DNA from: Ophthalmolycus amberensis | Taxonomy: Eukaryota > Chordata > Actinopteri > Perciformes > Zoarcidae | NCBI GenBank assembly: GCA_024529925.1 | Contig: JAFEUB010001475.1 | Location: 412,501 to 476,500, forward strand | Reading direction: 5' to 3' | DNA: 64,000 bases | Part shown: positions 1 to 10,300 of the stretch, piece after piece | Layout: each line of letters opens with the position of its first letter | Numbering within the stretch: position 1 is the first letter of the stretch | Position numbers and translations under genes: made by a program | The notes under the pieces: generated by a model | Told to the model about the DNA's origin: nothing | Seen by the model: the letters and a program-made list of their open reading frames with translations, nothing else | The model's database searches: none

Positions 1-3000
1 AAAACTGACATCCGAGGTTATTTACATTACTTCATATACATGTAAAGAGGTTTTAGATCCATTGAAAGAACCACGTGGAGGTGAAAGTGTGCGTGTAGAT
101 ACAGCGGTGTGTGTGTGTGTGTGTGTGGTGCTGCAGACTGACCCATGGTGACGTAGGGCAGCTTGTCAGTGGAGCCGTGAGGGTAGATGCTGTAGAGGTG
201 AGGACCGTTACAGTCCACTCCACCCAGGACCAGAGCAGCGCCGATGTAGCCCTGATACCTGAACCAACACACACATCACGGTTCAAAGCAAGTAGAAAAC
301 ATGACTGATTTTGGGAAAATAAATGGCAATACCAATTTCTGCATCACTGAGTAACTGTAGCTTCATTTGTGTTTATTTCACTGGAATAACCAGAACCGCC
401 TATCGGATGTAGTTACAGTGTGACGACAGACACTGAGCGACGACAGACACTGTGCGACGACAGACACTGAGCGACGACAGACACTGAGCGACGACAGACA
501 CTGTGCGACGACAGACACTGAGCGACGACAGACACTGTGCGACGACAGACACTGAGCGACGACAGACACTGTGCGACGACAGACACTGAGCGACGACAGA
601 CACTGTGCGACGACAGACACTGAGCGACGACAGACACTGAGCGACGACAGACACTGTGTGTTGAGTACCTGAAGAGCATTTGCTTCAGCATGCGGTTGGC
701 GGTGGCCACGCGTGGCAGCCGGCCTGTGGAGAGGGCGTGCAGCTCCAGGTTGGAGGAGATGATCTGAGTGGTCATCTCCGTGTCTGCAGCTGTTCCTGCC
801 CCACAACAGCTGGGCAACACAACAACACGGCAACCGGTCAGTTAGACAACAACCTGGGCTTCACCGCATGAAGCTCGAGAAGAAGAAAAACTATACAAAG
901 TCGGATTTGATTCTTAAAGCCACTGTGTGTATGCCTGTCACTAGAACTACGTTATCCACTTACCAGTGGACATGACCGTGATCATTTTTGCTGACCTCCA
1001 TATATCTCATGTGTGTTTGTTTACATTAGAATGTCACGAAGCAACATGGTGGCAGAATAAACAGCAGGGTTTTCCTGGTGCACATCTTTGTTAACAGAGC
1101 CAGAGTCTTTATCGTTTCGTTTTAGAATATTTTAAGATCATTCCAATTCCAATGTCTGAATATTCTTAAGAATCAGAAGTTCATTGCTCTTTCAAAGGGT
1201 TTACTTTCCATTTGAAAACGGTGCGTGTGAAACAGTGCAAGGACAATAATGAGCGAACACGACTCCCAAACTCTGTCAGAGTTCACTTACTAAATGTTGG
1301 GCGAGATGTAGTGGATCTTGGAGCAGTTCTTGTCTGCCACGATCATGCCCTCAGTGGCTCTGGTGTCGGCTCCGAGGATGACGCCATCCTACACAGGGAA
1401 ACACAGATCATCACTTAGTCTCAGCGATGCCGTTTACTTTAGTGCTTTTCAGCAAAGTCAAACAATACTCCGTCTAACAATCAGCCAATCAGCTGACACC
1501 TTCTGGTTAGTTTCTCTTGGGGCAGTCTGTCAGAATTCAATCCCTTGCTTCCTTCACCTCTCACATATTTTCCAACATGTTAACCTATACGAGGGCGCGT
1601 TAGAACGTGGTTTGATTAACCAGAATGGCCAACCAAAATTAGACGCCGACCCAACGTCTTCAAAAATAACAGAATGTTTTTCTGATTATCTGAAAGCTAA
1701 CAGGGCTCAAGGATGTGGTTGGCCCGAGGCTTAACAGTAAAATGTTAAAATGCTCCATGTTATGATAGAAATGGGACATAATTATTAAAGCGGCTAGTTT
1801 ATCTGTGCATGCTGCTGTAAGAACTATAGGAGATATATCCAGTTATTCTGTAAAAGGAAAATTACCTTTTCCACTGCACACATTTGGACTTGCTAGGGCA
1901 TGACAAGCTCGGGTGAAGTTAACATCAACAAACGGCACTGCAGCACCATCATCAGATGGATGATATTTGCTGCACAGACTGTGCCTCTCAGTTTGTGTCA
2001 TGTGGATTATTGTGACAGACTTAGAAAAGTGTTTTCTGGATGCGTGACAAATGAAATCACCTCCTCCTCTTATAGTACTGTGTGTTCATGCTAGGCAGAG
2101 AGAACACACAATGAACTTGATTTACTTCAGTGTGCTAGAATATTGTAGGTTTGAATTCTCATTCATTCTGATTTTTGAAGCGACCTGCTATCTGTCACTC
2201 ACCTTGAAGACAACACCACAGATGGTAGTTCCTGTTTTCCGAGCAGCAGGCAAGCTGCATCCCACTTTGTTCGCTTCACTTTCCAAAACTGCATTTCTGA
2301 AAATAAATGTAATGTTATATCTGTGTCAGTGTAAAGCAAACGCTGGCAGCCTAATAATAAATGTTAATAATAACCTGAGGCTACAATTTTATACATAACT
2401 AAATGTTGAGCAGTGAGGCCATGACCGCTTATCAACTCCCTGACACGGGAATGTTCTAGATCTCCACCAAACGGTAGGTTTGTTTTGGAGCCGAACTTAC
2501 TCATATTTTTGGCAATATATTTGTTGTGACATTTTTGTTTCACATACACAAATATGTGTCGTTTGGTTTTATGATGTCTGCAGTTCACAGCACAAAAACA
2601 GAATTATATTATAAATCTTAGCATTCTAGCCACATTTCACATTCATAAATAAAATACAACTTTCAGTACACACAAACTACTCAGCACTGTCAAAAGAAAA
2701 AACTAAGTCTTAAATAAATGTTAATTGTATGACTGTCTGGGGTGCTGAACATGTTGAGCTATATTTCTGCCTGAACCCTTGAGGTGTCTATTATTGTTTC
2801 TTACAGCATCATTGTTCCATTTCGTGTGGTTGTGGTACAGGCTCTGACTACAATCAGGCCAAAACACAATGACAAGTCACATAAACAGGATTTCAACAAC
2901 AGATCCGTCACTATTGAACAATCTCACGGTTAGCTTCTGACATGTCTAAATTAAATCTATATACATCAATGAACACTGTTAGATTATTTTACTGGAACTA

Positions 3001-3625
3001 GTGGGATTATAACGACTTTCATCAATTTCACCATCTGGGGTTCACTAACAGCACCGTTGTTCAGTACAAACACACCTTTATAACCTGAGCATTGCACTGA
3101 CATGGACAGCATTAACATTACATACACAGACACACAGTAACGTTAGCTCCAGTAGCGTTAAGTCTCCAGTATTTGCTTTATAAACGGACGTTAGCTAACG
3201 TCAGTTTAACGTTGCCGTACTCGGCTAACGTTATCTAACGTTACGCAGATATCGGACTGAATATCGTGGTTAAGAAACGTTCCACCGTGATATTTGTATT
3301 TCTTGTAAGACCCAGGTTATATACTTGAACAACCATAACACGTGTAACGTTAGCTTGATAGGTGACCATTAACGTTACAACTAGCGTGTGGGAAATGCCT
3401 GAGTCATTGTATGGAAGCCAAGTTACATGAGTTAGCATCACTGAGAAACCCGCATCAAAAACACGTCTATTCTACTCGACGTCTTAATAAAAGGAGTAAC
3501 AGCTTATTAAACGCAGTACTGTAGTTATTCTGATCTGATTTACATCCATTGAAAAGCGCTTACCTCTTGCAGTTTTCGAAACTGAAACCTCCGACCGGTG
3601 ACTGCCTTACGACTAATGTCGCCAT
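1..3625 (-). CDS. psmb7: psmb7, proteasome subunit beta type-7, exons 1-5 (3' part off the left edge)
   Basis: Encodes the trypsin-like catalytic beta-2 subunit of the 20S proteasome, an N-terminal threonine hydrolase that degrades ubiquitinated proteins in cytosol and nucleus. The CDS is join of 3625-3564, 2296-2203, 1388-1291, 809-669 and 258-143 on the minus strand, with GT-AG introns and continuous phase, giving about 170 codons of a family length near 277. The propeptide ends KTG at residues 41-43, and the catalytic threonine is residue 44 (TTICG), the same position as in human PSMB7. The conserved catalytic Asp (mature D17) is D60 in GADTRA, and the catalytic Lys (K33) is K76 in NCSKIH. 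SNLELHALSTGRLPRVATAN and GPHLYSIYPHGSTDKLPY favour PSMB7 over the immunosubunit PSMB10. The start is the only ATG heading exon 1. The last three exons are missing because the window ends. Confidence 0.96.
107..127. repeat. (GT)n microsatellite
   Basis: About ten GT dinucleotides in psmb7 intron 5, roughly 15 bases from the exon 5 donor. Confidence 0.9.
143..258 (-). CDS. psmb7: psmb7 exon 5
   Basis: Encodes YQGYIGAALVLGGVDCNGP and on to KLPYVTMG. Donor G/GTCAGT. This is the last psmb7 exon visible; bases 1-142 are intron 5, including a (GT)n tract at about 107-127. Confidence 0.95.
422..659. repeat. 17-bp minisatellite in psmb7 intron 4
   Basis: Fourteen head-to-tail copies of a 17-bp unit (GACGACAGACACTGAGC, or TGC at the end) with almost no other variation. 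Two unit types alternate. The array starts at 422 and runs up to the exon 4 splice donor. Open reading frames across it (repeating VAQCLSSLSVCRR) are repeat artefacts. Confidence 0.95.
669..809 (-). CDS. psmb7: psmb7 exon 4
   Basis: Encodes CCGAGTAADTEMTTQ and on to NRMLKQMLFR. The donor AG/GTACTC lies only about ten bases from a 17-bp minisatellite that fills most of intron 4. Confidence 0.95.
1291..1388 (-). CDS. psmb7: psmb7 exon 3
   Basis: Encodes residues 53-84 plus two bases (DGVILGADTRATEG, then the NCSKIHYISPNIY stretch) with catalytic Asp60 and Lys76. Donor is TTTA/GTAAGTG. Confidence 0.95.
2203..2296 (-). CDS. psmb7: psmb7 exon 2
   Basis: Encodes residues 21-52: the rest of the propeptide and the processing site G43/T44, then TTICGVVFK. 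Acceptor TTTCAG; donor AAG/GTGAGT; ends in phase 0. Confidence 0.95.
3130..3380. other. Cluster of TAACGTTA-type motifs in psmb7 intron 1
   Basis: Seven to nine copies of AACGTT/GTTAGC-like words (for example around 3138, 3187, 3208, 3223, 3234, 3343 and 3370) in 250 bp, several palindromic and CpG-containing. They lie just downstream of psmb7 exon 1. The rest of intron 1 (2297-3563) shows no coding signal. Confidence 0.6.
3564..3625 (-). CDS. psmb7: psmb7 exon 1
   Basis: Encodes residues 1-20 plus two bases of codon 21, beginning MATLVVRQ and carrying the PVGGFSFENC motif of the beta-2 propeptide. It ends AAGAG followed by a GTAAGC donor. The start codon lies inside a CCAAGATGGCGAC sequence. 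Confidence 0.94.
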
Positions 3626-3668
3626 CTTGGTGAATTGAGGATTGTGTTTCCCGGAAGTAGAGGAAGTG
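3618..3668 (-). promoter_or_regulatory. psmb7 core promoter elements: YY1-like site at the ATG and ETS-like sites upstream
   Basis: On the minus strand CCAAGATGGCGAC (3618-3630) matches the YY1 consensus overlapping a start codon, an arrangement seen in many TATA-less housekeeping genes. CCGGAAGT at 3651-3658 and AGGAAGTG at 3661-3668 match ETS/GABP sites. No TATA box is visible. Site function is inferred from motif matches alone. Confidence 0.6.
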
Positions 3669-6600
3669 GCTCTCTGGTCGTCTTCTTCTCTTCTTCGGGG
3701 GTTTACCAGCAGCTGTCATCCGTTATGTTGCATTGCTGGCCCCCTCTGGAACTAGTGTGACATCTAGATTGTGGATCCTTTTTTACTAGACCAGCGTCTC
3801 TCGACAAGTCAAACTGCCATATTATTCATTTTCCATATTCTAGTTTTTTGTTCTTTCCTTCTGATTAAGATCGATGTTTACAAACAACAAACTGCTCTCG
3901 GTGGACCACTAACACACTGAACACTTGAACACTTTAATCACTTAATCACTTTAATTGATTCACCTGGTGCAATATCCAATACGTTTAAGTATTCTCTTAT
4001 ATTTTTTATTCCGTCTGTATATTCTGTATATGCTGGTATATTTTATTTTTTATATTTAATACTCTTCTTTACTGTCCTATTTTATTACTGTTTTACTGTT
4101 TAGTTTAGTTATATTACTTGATTTTTATCTTTTATTTTTATTTGCTGTGAGCAATGCTGCTGTAATCCTGCAATTTCCCCACTGAGGGACTAATAAAGGA
4201 TTATCTTATCTTATCTTATCTTATGTTTACCTCTATAGATCTCTTTTTAACAGCCTCCTTTGCCATCTTGTCCGCCTCTTTGTTGCTCTGAATGGACCAT
4301 AGAGGCAAAGGCAAGAGGGAGAACGGAATGTAGAAAAATAGTCATTGGTTTAAATAAACCATTACCCAATCTCATGATTATTTATGAAGAAAATATGTTT
4401 TTATTCTTTGGAAAAAATCCATCATTGAAATTCTGATTAAATTTGTTTGAACAGTGACACCTGCAGCGCCGAGTGTGATTCTCTACCCTTTAAGTCAACG
4501 CTAAAGGAAACAAGCATCATTAAGCCTCAAAAACACCCATGAAGCTGAGATCAAAAGGTTTTGGATTTGAAATCCATTGAGCATATGTGATATGACTGGT
4601 GTTGTGAGAATTAACAAGCCCGAACAGAGGACATTCATTTAAGACAGTGTGCAAATATGCAGAATACTTATCAACTAAAACAAATTACTTCTCGAATTAA
4701 TTCTCGTTTTACAAAAAATTATTTCATATGCCCCTTTTTATTGAATGTGAAAATATAAAAGTATAGATGATAAACATAATATTACTTTCATCAATGCTAT
4801 AACAGAAATAAGTAGTTCCGTAGTTCTTTTGTCGTGCAAAAAGAGAATAGTAAGACTTGAAATCATATAAAGTAATTTGTAAAAGTATATACAGACATGC
4901 ACAATGTTCAGAGGATTATTTTGGAGCCCTAACCAACAACTATCAACGTAGCTGCATGGAGAGCTACAGGGAAGTGAGAACATTTTGATTTGCTTGTCAT
5001 TTGTGTGAACCAACTCTTCAATAAAGCTGGAGGTCTTCTAAAAGACAGTTTGTGTTTTGTTCTATTCTTTAAGCATTTAGAAGCAACCTTCTTTTTATTA
5101 TATTATTATTATGTAATAACATAAATACATGAATTCACCAGCATAGCACAAGGATGATGTTAAAATGTAACCCCAAAGTAAACGCAAATCAATTTAAATG
5201 AACCAAGCCATCAATTTTCTTGAAGTATTCGATAAATATGAACTTGGCTGTATTGAGGCAATAAACTCTATGAACTAACTATAATTCACTGATGACCTGT
5301 ACCCTCTACTCAGTTTCCTACAAGTCACAGATAAGCATAGTCAGACATTTAAAAAAGTATATTTATGCAGTAAATTCCCTTACTTAATTGACTTCAATAA
5401 GTGTGGGACTACTTTTTTGGCAAATTTTATTTTTTATTTATTGTAAGAAGTTAGTCTGTCCTGATAAATCAGATTGTGTTTCGTCCCAACAGAAGGTCTC
5501 TTCTTGGCCTGTAACACTGTGTATTTTTAATCATGCTGCCATGTTTTGTCCTTAAACAGGACGGATGCCAACTTGATGCCAGCTGGATGTCAAGGTCGAC
5601 CAGGAAATGGGATCCCATGAGGTGGACGGGATCAGATAGTGGGCCTCCACAATAAGATGAGTGCATTATGTTGATTAAGCCTTTTATTAAAGCAGAGTGG
5701 CCTAAACAGGTGGTTGAAGGTGTAATCGGTGGGATCTCAGTGACCAATAACAAAGGTTTAATGTGCCCTGACTTTAACCAGCAGAAAGTGTGTGTCTGTT
5801 TTCTCATCATACACTCCCATCATGTTCCAGTACATTATCCTAAATAACTGGCTTCATGTATCACAGTATGTATATTCCTCAGGAACGTGTTATGTGTTGT
5901 GATGACTAGAGTTTGTGTTTATGCTGCACATATCGACCTCAGCATGAGGGACCTCTTCATCGCTGCAGAACTCAAGTTGTGTAGCCAGGCATTGTCCTCC
6001 ATTTAAAGTTCTATACTAGACACCGAAGGTTTTAATAATACACCACATGTCAGGCTAAAGTTTTACATGTAGACATGTAATGCAATGTAATTGTGCCCTC
6101 GTGAAAACATTTAGTTTTCAAATGTCAATAATATCAATTCAATATAAGCAGAATTTTATCATGGGTTGGAAAAAGCAGAAACAGAGGGCACTGTATAATG
6201 GCACACTTATAATTAATATCTTTATATCAACAATGGATCCCATGAGTGGTGGCCAGAAACACGCACGAATCCAAATTAAAGCTGCAAGCAGTGATGATCC
6301 GGCCCGAGCACACCCGCGTGATTTGTTGGGAGTGGCAGCCGTGGTGTGTTGTATGCTCACATGGCTGTGAATTTTCAGGAATATCGGACATTACATTGCT
6401 GCCGTCGGTACTCGGGCCCCAATGAATGATAATGTTGCTCTGTGTCTGCTTAATGTCTAAATAGGAAGCTGTTTGCTTACAAGTTTACCATACCAACATA
6501 AGTGGTGACGATATGTCAGTTTTGGCTAAGAGGGATGTTATAGCGAGACAAAGACTTTTAAGACACAACTTTTGGTTCCAGATGTAATTGAACAGGCTGG

Positions 6601-7089
6601 TCTCTAAATATTACTGTACATACATTGATACCAGCTGGTGATAGTATTAGGAAAGTCACTGTGTAATTATGCACAGTGCTCGGTTCCGCCCCCAGATCTG
6701 ACCCAGCGACACAGAGACGAATGGGCTATAACTAATGCACTGCTTTGGCTTTGTATTTCTCTTATGCTGAAGACTAGCAGTCCTCAAGTCTTGGTGCTTT
6801 ATCAAGCCAGACACATTCCCAGCCTATCTCTGTACAAGATGACATTAAGCTTTTATCAACTTCAAACAGGCCCATTTGCCAAACTGCCAGATTGCTCCTT
6901 CAAGCTCATTAGACATTTCACTGGATAAAAGTCTCATTTACAATATTATTTCATTGTATATATAAATGCGGAAATTCAGTTTTAAAGCAGAGAACAACAT
7001 CAGGGATAATTTCATTGTATTAGACATTGAGCACAGCTTCATGCCTCCGTATGCTAACGTGTGCAGACATTCACCGAGTCCCTGAGCCT
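3626..7089. other. Intergenic region between psmb7 and nr5a1
   Basis: No exon with recognisable homology is seen. The region holds a retroposon-like 3' end with a TCTTA tail near 4140-4224 and AT-rich single-copy-looking DNA. Around 6260-6310 there is a stretch (AAAGCTGCAAGCAGTGATGA) like a common fish dispersed repeat. The nr5a1 3'UTR must begin at 7089 and run leftwards, but I could not place its poly(A) site. Confidence 0.6.
4140..4224 (+). repeat. 3' end of a fish retroposon with (TCTTA)n tail
   Basis: CAATTTCCCCACTGAGGGAC then TAATAAAGGATTA followed by four to five copies of TTATC/TCTTA. This is a 3' terminus often seen in dispersed fish retroposons. The 5' limit is unclear and may extend to about 3890. 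Confidence 0.55.
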
Positions 7090-7343
7090 TCATGCCCAGC
7101 TGCGCTTGGCACGGAGCATCTCAATGAGCAGGTTGTTGCACAGCACCTCACCACTCAGGTGTTTGCCGTACAGGTAGTCTTCAGCGAGGGCGCTGAGAGA
7201 GCGTAGCTCGGACAGACAAAGCAGCAGATGAGCAAAGCGTCCGAGAAGGTGAGAAGAGGTGCACAGCGTGTACTCCAGCAGGGCTCCTTCAGCCTGCTCC
7301 TGCACGCTCTCTATGAACTGATGGTCCTCAAGCTGCTTTACAT
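7090..7343 (-). CDS. nr5a1: nr5a1 exon 7 (C-terminal LBD, AF-2, stop)
   Basis: Residues 378-461 and a TGA stop at 7090-7092. Starts DVKQLEDHQFIESVQEQ and includes YTLCTSSHL. It ends with AF-2 helix LLIEML then RAKRSWA, a slightly longer tail than the usual QAKQT-type end. Confidence 0.95.
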
Positions 7344-10300
7344 CTGGTCAGTGGGGCGGGAAGGGAAAGCAACAGCCAATGAATGTGCATAGAGCAAAGC
7401 TTGTCAAACATCATGGAGTGGAGAGAACTGTAGAAGGTTAATACTTATTCTTCTTTCTCTAACTGGGATCATAGACAGTTAACTTGATAATAAAACCCCT
7501 GGAACCACATCAAGTTCCCTTTGAGTTCTCAAGATAGCTGTTTTTTTTAAGCTATTTGTTGAAACATATAGCATGTTGTTACACCTTGGTATCACATTGT
7601 CAGTGACTCTGTGCACAAGTTTAGTACAGCAAATTCCCTCTCCATGGTTCCTGGGACATCAGAAGGGAATACCCCTAGACGAGGGACTTTTTAGACACCA
7701 GGAGCTCTGGCTGAGGAACAACATTTAGACCTTGGTTGGTTCCACTCGTCGAAATGCAGGTACAGTTCCTTAAATGATTCCGGTCTTACTGGACTTCCTA
7801 GTTTGTTACTCGTTATAATAACACAACATTCTCACGGTTGCTCAATATACTACGTCACTTGCTCAGACCGAATGCATAGGCGTTTACAGTCAACGTATGC
7901 TGTGGTTTTTCAGAAATTCACAATGACGACATTCTTTAATAGTGACTGGGCTGGAAAGGTACCTCGGTTAAAAACACACTTATGAAATAATTCACCAAGA
8001 ATCCGTCAAATCAGTGTGGCACTTCAGGACTTTTTAGCCCATATGAAGCTTTATAGATAAAAAGCAACTGCTGTCACGAACCTGGATTAAAGAGGATGAT
8101 GAACTTGATGCAGGCAAACTCTTGGCGGTCCACCTTTATGATGTGGAGCTTCTCAACCAGCTCCTGTCCTTTCTGGACTAGGCTGGCCACAGTGAGACCA
8201 GCATGGGAGGCTACATCGGACAGCTCCATCTGGCCAAAGAGCACACGTGCTGACATCAGGAACGGATGGGGGGGGGGGGGCTGGCAAGTAAATGTGTAAG
8301 GCTTTGTTTTGCGACTCTTAAATATACACACCAATTTAGACTCCAAAGCTCAAATCTGCCCACAAAGTATTGGCCCTGTTTCTTGTTTTTGACAAAACAC
8401 AGGACAAGTCAGGAAGGATTGTGTTGGAGAATGTGTGGTCCCATGAATGCTAATCATTCCCTAATCTTCTGGTCATGTAGAAAGATCAATGCGAGGTACG
8501 CACTACACGAGAATCAAACCGGTTTTGGGCCTGATTGCCCCCTTCCGCCAATGGTCAGCATAGCCCAGAGGTTCTAGAGATTATCTTGCCAGATTTTCAT
8601 GTGGCGTTAGGTAAATTAAGAGTACTTTTTGCATCCCCCGATCTCCTGGGTAGTCCATCATGGCTGCACCAATATCAAATCACAGAATTCACAATCCGAT
8701 ATCCTATTGTGAGGGGGGAGGCACAATAGCAAATCGTTGCTCTCCACACACAATAGGATCAAAACAGTTAAATTGATCAGTACCTGTCATTGTGGGTTCT
8801 CTCACATTTTCAACATCTGTTCCATCTTATTTGAAAAATCTTCTATTGTGGGCCAGCCTAAACCTATTTTGGGTGAATTTAAGGTTAAGGATTTTAGGCT
8901 ATGAGATCCGTAAAAAGAGTAAGATTTGGTGTCTTGGCAAAAAATAAGTCATATAAGCAAATAACTAAAAAGTGTTATAAAACAGAACCTCGAGAAGTTA
9001 AAAACAATGAATGGATACAGTAGCGGTGGAGATGAGATGGTTTCCCTGAGAAACAAAAGAAGACTTCATTCCAGGAATTGGGAGAAAGCCCTGTGTTTGT
9101 TTGTGTTCTACTCTATACTATTCTAGGTCCCCTGACTTCCGGGTTTGCTCCCGTCATAATTACTACATCCGATAGAGGTCGCCTCCTAACTTAACATAGA
9201 TGTGGTAAATGGTAAACGGATTGTACTTGTATAGCGCTTTTCTAGTCCTGCGACCACTCAAAGCGCTTTAACACTACATGTCATCATCCACCCATTCACA
9301 CCCATTCATACACTGATGACAGGCCTACCATGCAAGGTGCCACCTGCTCATCAGAACAATCTAACCATTGACACTCATTCATACACAAGCAATTACGGGA
9401 GACATTTTGGGTTCAGTGTCTTGCCCAAGGAAACGTCAACATGGACTAGCGGAGCCGGGGATTGAACTGCCAATCCATTGATAAATGATGTACGTAAAGA
9501 CAGTAGACAGGAGAAATGTAAACCCCACATGGCCTCAGTGCTTTGTAGCTATGTGTTTACTCGCTTTACTTGTTTGTGAAATATCTATTGTTACAAATAA
9601 AAGTGCCATTTACCTCCTGCCCAGTGACCAGGAGCAGGCTGCCTTCTTTGCCATACAGGACCTGTCTGGAGATGATGTCCAGGAGCAACAGGTCACTCCA
9701 GCAGCTGTGCAGCAACTTCATCTGGTCATTCACCTTGGAGCAGGAAGAAGGCGTTAAAACCATTCCAGTACAGGTTTTATCTCGCTCATCTTCAAAAGAA
9801 CAGTATCCATTTCTGTTGTTGTCCCCCTGTCAGAGACATTTTCTGTCACGGGGCATGATGGAGGTCTCAAACGCAGACCAGACCAGAAGTAGAGTGAAGT
9901 GGAATTTAATGAAACCAGAACAGGAAACTTACAGGAACACAGGGAATTCACAGACGAGACAAGAGACATCGTTTAAAGTTTAGGGCCACTGACCAAGCGT
10001 CGGTATTTGACAATTTTGGGACTCAGAATGTGTTGGTCCAGGTGCTCTGTGTTTTGTATATTAGCAGTTGATATAAACCTGAGTGATTTAGGGTTAGGGT
10101 TCACAACACTCTCTCGCACAAACACACAGAGAAGTTGTTTTCCACCATGCCATCTGGCAATTTATTGAGACAGATTTTCAGCCCATATTACAACTAATGT
10201 ACCATACTCTCTCTCTCTCTGTCTCTCCTATGACAGTAAGCGGATGTGCTTTAAAGTAACCGTTTGGAGTTCTTGATCTCTAGTAGCGCCATGGAGGAAT

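Noticed and set aside
400..654. Long minus-strand frames with repeated VAQCLSSLSVCRR
   Set aside because: They are translations of the 17-bp minisatellite; 17 is not a multiple of three, so all frames read similar repeats.
422..659. CRISPR-like array
   Set aside because: Units are contiguous with no unique spacers, and the host is a vertebrate; it is a minisatellite. The same holds for 49616-50097.
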